Source: Asterella californica
Lineage: Eukaryota; Streptophyta; Marchantiopsida; Marchantiales; Aytoniaceae
Length of the DNA: 64,000 nucleotides
Assembly (NCBI GenBank): GCA_036924285.1
Contig: JAYKYS010000006.1
Coordinates: 24,154,001 to 24,218,000 of the forward strand
Reading direction: 5' to 3'
Shown here: positions 9,564 to 19,173 of the stretch, in pieces
Position numbering within the stretch: position 1 is the stretch's first letter
Layout: each line of letters opens with the position of its first letter
Program-made: the position numbers and the translations under genes
Notes under the pieces: generated by a model
The model's input: only the letters and a program-made list of their open reading frames with translations
Told to the model about the DNA's origin: nothing
The model's database searches: none

Positions 9564-11058
9564 AGAGACTACCCTCAAGTCAAGAGAGAACTATGGGGAG
9601 TAATTACTGCGATGAAGAGTAACAAGGAATACTTGATATGAGCACCTGTGGTTGTGGAGACAGATTGTTTATCTCGCTTGAGAATGATCACTAGCTGTAC
9701 AACTCCAGATATTGCTATGTTGAGGTGGATAGCATATATCAAGTCTTTGAACCCAGAGTTTAAACATATTGCACGAAAAGACAATCCTATGGCAGACATG
9801 TTATCAAGGGCTAGATACTACGATGAGAAGAAAATCGTAGATGACCAAGAAGATGTGAGAACAGAGTTCTATTCTAGTGTTCTTGCTAGAAGGGATAGAA
9901 GCTGTTTTGCAACCCCATTGGAGTTTTTTGGGAAACTATGTATGATGGAGAGTGGTTGGATCTTGGACGTTATTTGGGTTCATTGGAAAGACAAGAATGA
10001 TGATCTGATGCATATTTCAAGAGGATCTGTAGAAGAGCTTATGGTTATTTTTTACATGGAGGACATCTATGGAAGCGCTCTGAGCTACAAGGAGGTATAC
10101 CACAACGGGTGGTATGTGACTTTGAACTACAACAACAGCTGATCAAGGAGTTCCATGAGAGTCTATGGGTTGGTCATAGAGGAGTTTCGGCTACATTTGC
10201 CAAGATGAAGGAGAAGTATTGGTGGAAGGGTATGTATAAGGATGTAGTACAGTTTGTTTCATCATGTATACCTTGCCAGATGTATTCCAATATACGTCAT
10301 CGTGATGGATTGCATCATACTTATCCTTTAGCCATTCATTACAAATGGGTAGTTGATCTAGTAACTATGCCATTTGGGCTTGGACAAATGAGGTATCTAG
10401 TCTTGGCTAGAGAAGATCTATCTAACCAAGTTGAAGACCGTGCCTTGAGGATGAAGACCACTGCTAGTGTCTGTCGCTTTCTACTTGAAGATGTTATTTG
10501 TAGGTATGGGTGTGTGAGAAAGATCACTGCAGATAGGGGTGAGCTTGATTAACAAAAAGCAGTTGAGTTCTTCAAGCGATTGGTAATCAAGTTGGCGTTA
10601 ACCACTGCTTACAATCCTGAAGGGAATGACAAGAGCGAACGAGGTCATCCGCCAATCATCAAAGCTTTGGTAAAAGCTTGCAAGGGTAAGATCCGTGAAT
10701 GGCCTAGCCTGCTACCATTTGCTTTATGGGCAGATCGTACAACTCATAGTACCGTTACAAGTTACATGTTAGAGTTGATACTAAGACAAAAACTTGTGAT
10801 GCCGATTGAGGAGGTTGTGCTTACTTGGAATGTTTTGCCATGGGAAGATGATAGAAGTACGGAGGATCTTCTTGCATTAAAGACCCAGTAGTTAGAACGA
10901 AGACGTGAGGATGTTGCCAAAGCTGTGGAAAGGTTAAAGACTGCTAGAGAGAGAAACAAAGGCAGATTTGATAGAACGCATAGATTACGACCCAAATCAG
11001 TTAAGGAAGGTGATTGGGTGTTAGTCTATGATAGTAGTCTTGATAATCAGCATAGCGC
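9564..11058 (+). pseudogene. Family A RNase H and integrase of the older element
   Basis: After a TAG at the RT/RNase H boundary the plus strand gives VVETDCLSRLRM, ARKDNPMADMLSRARY, the integrase zinc-binding stretch FHESLWVGHRGV to SSCIPCQMYS, and VVDLVTMPFG. It goes on through CRYGCVRKITADRGELD, NDKSERGHPPIIKALVKACK and LPFALWADRTTHS. Stops occur at 10550 and 10890. The frame reaches DSSLDNQHSA and is then cut at 11058 by a solo LTR. The last part resumes at 12384. Confidence 0.9.
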
Positions 11059-12379
11059 TGTCGTGATGTGAATCATTTCACATAGTAAATGATTCACTTC
11101 TCTGTCAAGCGTTAGTCTCTCTAAGTGAAGTTAAGACCTCAAAGAAGTCCATTTTTGGAAGATGTTATATATTTTGAGTCTTAGTAGGTTGATTACCATG
11201 TTGATAGGGCTTAAGCTCATGGGTTGTATTTGCGTGTCGCCCATGCACGCTTTCTAGCTGATTTAAGTTATTTTTCGAGGTTGCGTGTCGTTTTAGGTAG
11301 TTTAAGTTTTACGTTGGCACTCTAGGGGGCTTGACGTGGTAGCCTATGAGTGTAGATAAGTTACCAAGTAGTTTAAGGCACAAAAGGACAGTCAAGTGGA
11401 GCTATGAACTCCCATTGGTTCATTTTTGTCTTTTGTAAAACTCTAAGTTTAGAAACAGAGCTCTAGAGTGGATTTCGAGCAATTGGTGAGGGTACTGCAA
11501 AATCTGAGAGCACAAGGGGATAGAGTTCGTCGTGCCAGGCACTGTCAGCAAAAAGTTTGATCGATTTGGAGCAATAAAGAAGGAGTTATGGCTGATTGAA
11601 GTTCGATTTGTGTCAGAATTGCAGCACTTCTGTTGAATTTGGGGTTTTGAGTGTCAATAGCAGCAGAATTGAGGAAATAGCTTCAAACCTTCGTGGTCGC
11701 GTTCATTGTCAGCCGGGCTACGACTGTCAAAAAAGTTTCAAGTGATTTGAGTTACTGAGTAATTCAGGGCGGCCGTTGAAGCAGAGGGGGTCTGTAAAGC
11801 TTGCAATCTAGAGCAGCAACTTCAGAGAACGAAATCTGGAGTTCTGTGTACAATCAGGAGGTCCAACTTCACAGGAGTATTCAGCAAGCTGTGTACTGCA
11901 AATCCTGTAAGAAAATTCGAAATTGATGGAGCCAATCTCCTATTATAGGTCGAAATAGTTGGCTGGGTACCAAAAATTATCATAATTTCTTTGTTCAGAA
12001 AGTTTCTATTCATATCTTGGTGCTCTGAATTGATCTCAAGCTGAAACTTCGTATGTGCATCCAATAGGACCTCATTGACATGTAGGAGAAGTTCTAAAGT
12101 CTAAACCTTCACATATTTCTCAATCATGAGTGCCAAAGTTCACCGTCAGATCTTATCGTTGCTAGTTAAGCATGAACTTTGCTTCCTGAACATATCAGAA
12201 GAGCCAAGAGACTTGTATGAGCAATTTTCAGTATCACCTTGTAACCTGAAGCCTATCCTTTGAGCAAACCAACCACAGTCAGGAGCCTAGTGCTTCCCTA
12301 AGTAGACTGAACACAGCCTTCAAGCTCATATCACAGCCAGAAGGTTCCGCCTTTCCCGAGGAAAACTCTCAACTCTACA
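11059..12379 (+). repeat. Family A solo LTR inserted in the older element
   Basis: It starts TGTCGTGATGTG and ends CTCAACTCTACA, the same termini as the LTRs of the complete element but in plus orientation. The flanks are GCGC (11055-11058) and ACGC (12380-12383), a 4-bp duplication with one mismatch. Joining the flanks restores the integrase C-terminal reading (QHSA then KKFSKRWFGSY). No internal sequence is left, so this is a solo LTR. Confidence 0.88.
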
Positions 12380-12383
12380 ACGC

Positions 12384-12624
12384 TATCAAAAAGTTTTCCA
12401 AGAGATGGTTCGGGTCTTATGTGATATTAGAAGTTTATGATAATGTCACATACTCTTTGAGAGAGTCAGATGGTGCAGTGCTCAAGGTACCAGTCGCAGG
12501 GAAGAGAATCAAGCTCTTTAGAAGGAGAAGGGAGGACCAGAACATTGCAGAGTTTACTGAGGATGAAGATGAAGACTCAATGGAGGTTGAAGATGAATTT
12601 GAAGCTGAAGCTGAAGAGTCTTGA
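12384..12624 (+). pseudogene. C-terminal end of the older family A polyprotein
   Basis: The plus strand gives FSKRWFGSYVILEVYDN, SLRESDGAVLKVPVAGKRIK and an acidic tail rich in E and D ending EAEAEES-stop. It matches the C-terminus of the complete element (FSRRWFGPYVVLDVYEN, LPVAGKRVKLF, acidic tail). It is separated from its upstream part by the solo LTR at 11059-12379. Confidence 0.88.
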
Positions 12625-12655
12625 TCTGGATCTGGCACATATCGGAGGATGTGCA

Positions 12656-12672
12656 GGTTCAGAGGGGGTGGA
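12656..12672 (+). promoter_or_regulatory. Polypurine tract of the older family A element
   Basis: The run GGTTCAGAGGGGGTGGA ends at the TG of the following LTR. It is nearly identical to the complement of the tract beside the complete element at 14332-14348. Confidence 0.8.
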
Positions 12673-13012
12673 TGTCGCGCTATTTGACGACTACATGTTA
12701 CATTTTTACTCCGACACTTGAGTTTAGTAGTTCTAGAAGTTAGCTCATATTACTTCTAGTCCTCTATGTATATGTTTGACACCTTTGCATACGATGTTAA
12801 CACTATTGTGTTATATATTTTGAGTCCTAGTAGGTTGATAGTATGTTATCTATCTTGTTCAAGCACTCGTGCGCTTGTGCAAGTGATTTCATGCTTATCT
12901 ATGTTGTCAACTTTAGGTCTACCATGTGGATAGAGTTTAAGCTCATGGGTTGTACTTACATGTCGTCCATGCATGCTTTCTAGCTTGTTTAAGTTATCTT
13001 TCAGGGTTACGT
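12673..13012 (+). repeat. 3' LTR of the older family A element, left part
   Basis: It starts TGTCGCGC right after the polypurine tract. It keeps family A blocks such as TTATATATTTTGAGTC, AGTAGGTTGAT and AAGCTCATGGGTTGTA. It is broken at 13012 by the complete minus-strand element and continues at 21956. Confidence 0.82.
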
Positions 13013-14331
13013 TGTAGAGTTGAGAGTTTTCCTCGGGAAGGGCGGAACCTTCTGGCTGCGATATGATCGTGAAGGTTGTGGGAAGACTACTAGGGAAGGT
13101 GCTGGGCTTCAGGTTCTGGTTGTTTACTATCCAGAGGTAGGCTTCAGGTCATAAGGGCACTATAAGTCTTCACACAGGTCGAATAGATCCTCCAGTATGC
13201 TCAGGAAGTGAAAATCAGATCAAACTAACAGTAATAAGGTTCACCAGCGAACTTTAACAGTCAAGAATCAGAAACATAAGATGGGTTAGGCTTCAGAACT
13301 TCTCCTATATGTCAATGAGGCCCTACTGACCATACAGACGAAGTTTCAGCTTGAGTTCAGTTCAGAGCACCGAGATATGGGTAGAAACTTTCTGAACAGA
13401 GAAATTATGACAATTTCGGGTACCTAGACAGCTATTCTGACCTAGAACAGAGAATTGGCTCGATGAATTTCAAAGTTTCTCACAGTATTTGAAGTCTACA
13501 GGATGCTGAACATCCCTGTGAAGTTGGGCCTCCTGAATGTACACAGAACTCCAGATCTCCTCCTCTGAAGTCGCTGCTCTAGATTAAGAGCTTTTCAGAC
13601 CCCCTCTGCTTCAGCGGCCGCCCTGAATTACTCAGTTACTCAATCGATATGAAACTTTTTGGGAAATCGTAGCCCTGCTGGCAGTGAACACAGCCACGAA
13701 GTTTTGAAGCGATTTCCTCGATTCTGCTGCAAATGACACTCAAAACCCTAAATCCAACCCAAATGATTCAATTCTAGCACAATCTGAACTTCAATTGCTC
13801 ATACCTCCGTCTTTATTGACTCAAATCGATCGAAATTTTCACTGGAAGTGCTTGGCATGACGAGACCTCTCTCCCTGTGCTCTCAGATTTCGAAGATCCC
13901 CCACCAAAAGCTCGAACTCCACTCTAGAGCTCTGTTTCTAAATTTAGAGTTAACAAAAGACAAAAACAGACCAATGGGAGTTCATAGCTCCACTTGGTTG
14001 TCCTTTAGTACTCTAAACCACGTGGCAACTTAGTTTTACTCATAGGCTACCACGTCAAGCTCCCTAGAGTGCCAGCGTAAAACTTAAACTACCTAAAACG
14101 ACACGCTGCCCCGAAAAATAACTTAAATCAGCTAGAAAGCGTGCATGGGCGACACGTAAATACAACCCATGAGCTTAAACCCTATCAACATGGTAATCAA
14201 CCTACTAAGACTCAAAATATATAACATCCTCAAGTGTCGACATCTCTGAGGTCCTAACTCTACTCAGAGACACTAACGCTTGACAAAAAGAGGTGAATTA
14301 TTTACAATGTAAAATAATTCACATCACGACA
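13013..14331 (-). repeat. 3' LTR of the complete family A element
   Basis: 1319 bp. On the plus strand it reads TGTAGAGTTGAG to ATCACGACA. It matches the copy at 20637-21955 except for four substitutions, all between about 13785 and 13840. Relative to other family copies in the window, two of the four look derived here and two in the other LTR. Confidence 0.93.
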
Positions 14332-14348
14332 TCCACCCCCTCCAAACC
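14332..14348 (-). promoter_or_regulatory. Polypurine tract of the complete family A element
   Basis: On the minus strand the sequence GGTTTGGAGGGGGTGGA abuts the TGTCGTGATG start of the 3' LTR. Confidence 0.85.
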
Positions 14349-14377
14349 TGCACATCCTCCGGTATGTGCCAATCTCC

Positions 14378-16126
14378 TTAGTCTTCTGTTTGATCTTCAT
14401 CATCATCGCTCTCCTCCGCCTCAGTCTCATCAGACACTGGGACGTCTCCGTCTCTTGTTGTCCTCAGCTCCGACTCCAAAAAGTTGAATAACTCAACTGA
14501 CCCTCCGCGTCTCTTGAACAATTTCACACGTTTGCCAGCCACAGGTAGCTTCAAAGGAGTACCATCCAACTCACGCAACCTATAAGTGGCATTCTCATAC
14601 ACATCTAGCACAACATAAGGCCCGAACCATCTTCGAGAGAACTTACGGAGTGTAGAATGCTGATTCTCCAACGTGCTATCATATACCAGAACCCAATCAC
14701 CAACATGTATTGGCTTCGGTCGTAGTCGGTGAGTCTTGTCAAAACGTTCCTTGTTTCTGACTCGAGCCACCTTCAGCCTCTCCTGCGCATCAGCAAGATC
14801 CTCCTCTCTTCGCTCCAACTGCCTAATACGTAAAGCAAGGAGTGAAGTACGATCTATACCATCTTCCCATGGTAGCGTAGCCCATGTAGGAAAGTTCTCC
14901 TCAGCAGGCATGATCGGTTTCTGCCCCAGCATAAGTTCAACTGGCATATAACCAGTCGTGGTACAGTGTGTAGTTCTATCAGCCCACAAAGCAAATGGAA
15001 GTAGTCTCGGCCATTCTCTAGGCCTACCATCACATGCTTTCACTAAAGCATGAACAATAGAAGGATGTCCTCGTTCACTCTTACCAATGCCCTCTGGATT
15101 CATAGCAGTGGTAAGCCGAAGCTTTACTCCATAACGAGCAAAAAACTCCTTCACTTCAGCGCCTCTCAACTCGCCTCTATCTGCACGTAATCTCCCAACC
15201 GATCCATAGCGACAGATGATATCTTCAAGCACGAACCGGCAGATATTCTCTGTAGTCTTCGTCCGTAGTGCTCGTCCCTCCACATAGTTGGAGAGATCCT
15301 CTCGAGCCAACACCAAGTAACGCATCCCCCATAACCCCGGTGGCATCATCACAAGATCAAGAACCCACTGAAAATGAATACTAGGTGGATAAGTAGGTAC
15401 AAGCCCATCTCTGTAACGGACCTTAGAGTAGAACTGGCAGTGCAGACACGACCCAACAAAGTCCACCACGTCTTGATACAAACCCTTCCACCAGTAACGC
15501 TCCTTCAGCTTCGTGTATGTAGCCCAGACTCCACGATGTCCAGCCCACAAGGTATCATGAAACTCCTTCAGCAGATTAAGCTTTGTCGGTTGATCATCCA
15601 CCACTCTAGTAAGCATCCCATCTCTTCTCTTCGGACGTTTCCACAGATAACCCTCACGCAAAAGATAACTATACGCCTTCCGTCTGATCTCCTTGAACTC
15701 TGCATCACTCCATCCTTCTCTTCTGGATAACGAACTCAGATAAAATCCAATATTGCGGAACTTTTCTGAGTAGAACCCCTCATTGAACGGCAGTGGTTCC
15801 AAGTCTGAAGTCTGCTGACCAACTTGGCACCAAACGTCTCTCTTCTCTTCATTTTCCACCTCTGCAAACATCTCATCCTCATCTGTATAACGAGCCCTAG
15901 ACAACATATCTGCAACTGGATTGTCTTTCCCTGCTATATGCTTTAGCTCAGGGTTTAGACTCCGGACATAAGCAATCCATCGTAGCATTGCTATGTCTGG
16001 TGTATTGCAGTTTGCTATCATACCCAACAAAGGCAAACAATCTGTTTCTAGTATCACATGAGCTCCTATCAAGAACTCTCGATCTACCTTCATAGCAGTA
16101 ACAGCTCCCCACAACTCACGCTTCAC
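14378..16126 (-). CDS. pol: Family A RNase H (C-terminal part) and integrase
   Basis: This is a 582-codon open frame. It begins inside RNase H (MKRELWGAVTAMKVD, ILETDCLPLLG, KDNPVADMLSRARY). It then carries the integrase HHCC region (FHDTLWAGHRGV to GSCLHCQFYS) and a core whose acidic residues appear as D in VLDLVMMP, D in LRADRGELR and E in GKSERGHPS. The C-terminal part has RQLERREEDLADAQ, GDWVLVYDS, FSRRWFGPYVV, LPVAGKRVKLF and an acidic tail ESDDDEDQTED. There is no chromodomain. The frame is the same as the RT frame upstream and is divided from it only by a TAG, where a related fragment at 3618-3740 has a Gln codon. From memory of the family, ALWADRTT and RQLEKREEDL type motifs recall fungal Ty3 integrases. 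Confidence 0.93.
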   Translation of the reverse strand: MKRELWGAVTAMKVDREFLIGAHVILETDCLPLLGMIANCNTPDIAMLRWIAYVRSLNPELKHIAGKDNPVADMLSRARYTDEDEMFAEVENEEKRDVWCQVGQQTSDLEPLPFNEGFYSEKFRNIGFYLSSLSRREGWSDAEFKEIRRKAYSYLLREGYLWKRPKRRDGMLTRVVDDQPTKLNLLKEFHDTLWAGHRGVWATYTKLKERYWWKGLYQDVVDFVGSCLHCQFYSKVRYRDGLVPTYPPSIHFQWVLDLVMMPPGLWGMRYLVLAREDLSNYVEGRALRTKTTENICRFVLEDIICRYGSVGRLRADRGELRGAEVKEFFARYGVKLRLTTAMNPEGIGKSERGHPSIVHALVKACDGRPREWPRLLPFALWADRTTHCTTTGYMPVELMLGQKPIMPAEENFPTWATLPWEDGIDRTSLLALRIRQLERREEDLADAQERLKVARVRNKERFDKTHRLRPKPIHVGDWVLVYDSTLENQHSTLRKFSRRWFGPYVVLDVYENATYRLRELDGTPLKLPVAGKRVKLFKRRGGSVELFNFLESELRTTRDGDVPVSDETEAEESDDDEDQTED

Positions 16127-16141
16127 TTGAGGATAGTTACG

Positions 16142-17977
16142 CTATCTATCTGTTAAGATCCGAGCTCCAAACCTTGAAACAAACCGCACACCTTCTGCAT
16201 CTTCTTGGCCAACGGCCCATCCAATCGCCTTTGGACTCGTATCAACAGTCAGTACCACAGGTCTCCCGCTCTCGTAGCTAAGCCTCCTTAGTATAGGTGG
16301 AGACTTCAGAATCTCCTTCAGCTGCTCCATCGTCTCATGATGTTCTTGTCGCCAAGTAAACCTCCTTCCCTTTCTCAGAAGTGCATATAGAGGCTCGGCA
16401 ATATGTGCATAATGAGGAATACTCACACGAAAGAACACACAAGCTCCTAAGAACCGTCGAACCTCAGTGATGTTGGTGCAGTCAGCTATCCTTGTTATAG
16501 CATCTACCTTCTCTGGATTCGGACGCCTCCCAAAAGTACCACACAGATGACCTACTACCACAATCTCTGACATCCCAAAGCGAGATTTGGTACCTGATAG
16601 AGTGAGGTGTACCTCCTCCAAACGCATCAGAATCTTCTCCACATCTCGAATGTGGTCTGCAACGAACTTTCTGCAACCATCAGAAGTCACTGCTTCGTCC
16701 TTGTCCTCCACCGGACAGCCTTTCATGAGAATATCATCCAAAAACGGGATAGTGACCTCAGGCACAAACTCTCGTAACACCTTATGCATCGCATTTTGCA
16801 TATGAGCTACTGAGTTTGTCGCACCCTGAGGAAGGGTACACATCCGCATCAATCCCAAAGGTGTACGCATGGTAGTCAAGTCTCTACTCTCCAAAGCAAG
16901 CTGAAACTGATCATAACCAGAAAACAGATCTCCAATAGAATAGATTGACCTTCCAGCAAACGCCTCAGCTACTTGATCAACCACAGGTCCTGTTCCAATG
17001 TTTCGAATCGTGATGTTGTTGGCAGGCTGCAAGTCTTGGATGAAGCGTAGAGCTCCTGTCTTCTTAGGTACTGTGAACCATCGGCTAGAGTACGGAGCCA
17101 TAGATGGTTCAAGAATATCCATCTGCATCCTCTCCTTCAGTAACTCAATCACCTTCGGCAGCAAGGCACGAGGGACTGGAATCGGCTTCAAATCCCAAGG
17201 TACGTGAGGAACAGTGAAGATAACCATCGGAGCTATCACACTAGGATCCACACAACCTATCTCCTCAGCCGAGAAAGAAAATGCCTTACCATGGCTAACT
17301 ATCATCTGTTCAAAAGCTCGTTTCTCCTCTTCAGTCAAGAAGCCACCCCCTCCTATCTGGAGCTGCTCGAGTGTCTCCTGAGTAAACTTGTGTCCTACCT
17401 GTGTAGGATCTCTAAGCACAGGCTCAGCAGCCGCTAACTCCATCTGCTGCTGAGAATCGACAGGTAATTGGGTCGCCACAGGTCTCACCTTCCTCGCTAC
17501 AGCTTTATACTTGGCGTGTACTTCCGCTTCCTGATGTAAGCTACACCAACAGACTGCATCCTTCCATCCATTCTCCAGTCTCAGATGAGGACGATATCGC
17601 AAGTATGAGATAATTTCCTCATAGACTTCACGAGAATGGATGGGGATCACCACCCTACCTCCCATCTGTTCCATCAACCTATCTACATCATCCAGCCAAC
17701 GAACAAAAGACTGCACACCTACAAACTCCTCATAAACACCAGAAATCATCTCATCTTCCTTCAGAACTCCTGTACAACGCAGATTTGCTGCACACCTCTC
17801 CATCTGCCTTCTACTCTTCTCAGTCAAATCCTCCATCCGTGTGAACTCACTCCAATCATCAGAACTGAAAGCCATCAACCCAGATTTCCAACTATGCACA
17901 GTGCAACTACTTTCTGAATCTTGAGCAGCCTTTCCATCAACCTCCTGTGATCCCTCAGGCTGCTCAAGCGGGATCAT
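16142..17977 (-). CDS. pol: Family A reverse transcriptase and start of RNase H
   Basis: This is a 611-codon open frame. The N-terminal 200 residues are a linker (DWSEFTRMEDL, VVIPIHSREVYEEI). The RT follows: FLTEEEKRAFEQM, CVDPSVIAPMVIF, YSSRWFTVPKKTGALRF, FSGYDQFQL, MRTPLGLMRMCTLPQGATNS and the catalytic loop IPFLDDILMKG near residues 409-419. VGHLCGTFGRRPNPEK, RRFLGACVFF and the RNase H start TVDTSPKAIGWAVGQED come next. It stops at ILTDR-TAG, inside RNase H, and the downstream frame continues without a shift. Protease lies upstream in another frame, and the two frames overlap slightly. RT copies the element RNA into cDNA in the cytoplasmic particle. Confidence 0.93.
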   Translation of the reverse strand: MIPLEQPEGSQEVDGKAAQDSESSCTVHSWKSGLMAFSSDDWSEFTRMEDLTEKSRRQMERCAANLRCTGVLKEDEMISGVYEEFVGVQSFVRWLDDVDRLMEQMGGRVVIPIHSREVYEEIISYLRYRPHLRLENGWKDAVCWCSLHQEAEVHAKYKAVARKVRPVATQLPVDSQQQMELAAAEPVLRDPTQVGHKFTQETLEQLQIGGGGFLTEEEKRAFEQMIVSHGKAFSFSAEEIGCVDPSVIAPMVIFTVPHVPWDLKPIPVPRALLPKVIELLKERMQMDILEPSMAPYSSRWFTVPKKTGALRFIQDLQPANNITIRNIGTGPVVDQVAEAFAGRSIYSIGDLFSGYDQFQLALESRDLTTMRTPLGLMRMCTLPQGATNSVAHMQNAMHKVLREFVPEVTIPFLDDILMKGCPVEDKDEAVTSDGCRKFVADHIRDVEKILMRLEEVHLTLSGTKSRFGMSEIVVVGHLCGTFGRRPNPEKVDAITRIADCTNITEVRRFLGACVFFRVSIPHYAHIAEPLYALLRKGRRFTWRQEHHETMEQLKEILKSPPILRRLSYESGRPVVLTVDTSPKAIGWAVGQEDAEGVRFVSRFGARILTDR

Positions 17978-18012
17978 AGTAGCAGTAGATCCATCACTCT
18001 CGCTATCCCGTC

Positions 18013-19137
18013 CTACGAGAGTGGTTTCAGAAAACCCTTACCTCTACAGATAGGAGAATCTCTCAAAGTTTGACGGTTTCGTTCGTGGTTCGTACGAACG
18101 GTCAGAAACTGCACAGAACGTCTATCATCTGGACTACGGATCCTAGCATAATGAGATCCATCATCCATCACCTTGGTCTCCATTCGAACCGCAGTGATAT
18201 AAGGCTGACCAAGAATCACAGGATATGAAGCAGAAGATTGCACGAAGAAGTGCTGATCTACATCCACATCACCTATCTTCACCTTCACGTTAGGACAAGC
18301 GCCGTATAGCTCACCTTTCTGGTTGTTTGCAGCACGTAACACCCAACCATGGTTCAACTCGATAGGCCACTGACCTCTCTCATACACCTCTCGTGACATG
18401 ATGTTGATCTCTGATCCGTGATCAACTAAAGCAGCAACAGGTTCAGCCAAACTTCCAAGACGAACTCGTGTAGCAGTTGTAGCACGAGCCCAATGCCTCC
18501 TTCTGAAATCACTATCAGTAGCTGGACTCTCCTCGCCAGCTTCCTCATCATCGAACTCAATAGTGTTGGTACCAGCAACCAACGCTTCTTGCTGGTATCC
18601 CTTGTCATCAGCTTCTTGGAAATGCACCTTTCCAAACTCTGCATCATTCAGAGAAGCTCCTACTACATCTATCATCTGACTCTCTACCTGCTCGGACATC
18701 ACCTGTCTCTTGCGCTTGATGATGTCGATGATCAGTTCGTGAAACTCCCTCTTTGCAATACCAAGAACTTCTCGGAGAGAAAACTCGATCCGTGCATCCA
18801 GTATCCTCTGCTCCAAGATGCTCTTCAGATCAGTAGAAGTTTCAATATCCGCTGCCAACTTGTAAGCCGGTCCCTTCCCCTTTTCTTGGGCAGTAAACCG
18901 CCTACCAGCAGTCGTTGGCTCCTGCTGGGATCTCTGCACATCCTCCATAGGACCTGGTGCAGGTGGAGGAGCTGCAGGAGTAGACGGGATGTCTTCAGGA
19001 AGAGCTGCTCGTCTCCTTGTGACTCTTCGTCTATCCCCAGTCTCCTCAGGAACTCCAGTATCAAGGTCAGAGGCTTCTCGCCACCTCTTTTCCTCCACAG
19101 AAGCATCCTGCCAATGAACGTGTCTATCTACATCCAA
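18013..19137 (-). CDS. Family A gag C-terminal/aspartic protease region
   Basis: This is a 374-codon open frame in the same frame as gag, from which it is divided by one TGA (TG-stop-GDPVDAA). A charged, proline-rich linker (ALPEDIPSTPAAPPPAPG) leads to ILGIAKREF-like helices (REVLGIAKREFHELI, KRKRQVMSEQ). The retropepsin-like segment is LVDHGSEINIM with the catalytic D near residue 238, then WVLRAANNQKGELYG and YPVILGQPYITAV. The DHG in place of D-S/T-G is a variation I recall from some Ty3/gypsy proteases. The protease cleaves the polyprotein during particle maturation. The first Met at 19137 is only the first one after the stop, not necessarily a real start. Confidence 0.88.
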   Translation of the reverse strand: MDVDRHVHWQDASVEEKRWREASDLDTGVPEETGDRRRVTRRRAALPEDIPSTPAAPPPAPGPMEDVQRSQQEPTTAGRRFTAQEKGKGPAYKLAADIETSTDLKSILEQRILDARIEFSLREVLGIAKREFHELIIDIIKRKRQVMSEQVESQMIDVVGASLNDAEFGKVHFQEADDKGYQQEALVAGTNTIEFDDEEAGEESPATDSDFRRRHWARATTATRVRLGSLAEPVAALVDHGSEINIMSREVYERGQWPIELNHGWVLRAANNQKGELYGACPNVKVKIGDVDVDQHFFVQSSASYPVILGQPYITAVRMETKVMDDGSHYARIRSPDDRRSVQFLTVRTNHERNRQTLRDSPICRGKGFLKPLS

Positions 19138-19173
19138 GAATGCTCTGATAGAAGCAGCATCTACAGGATCTCC

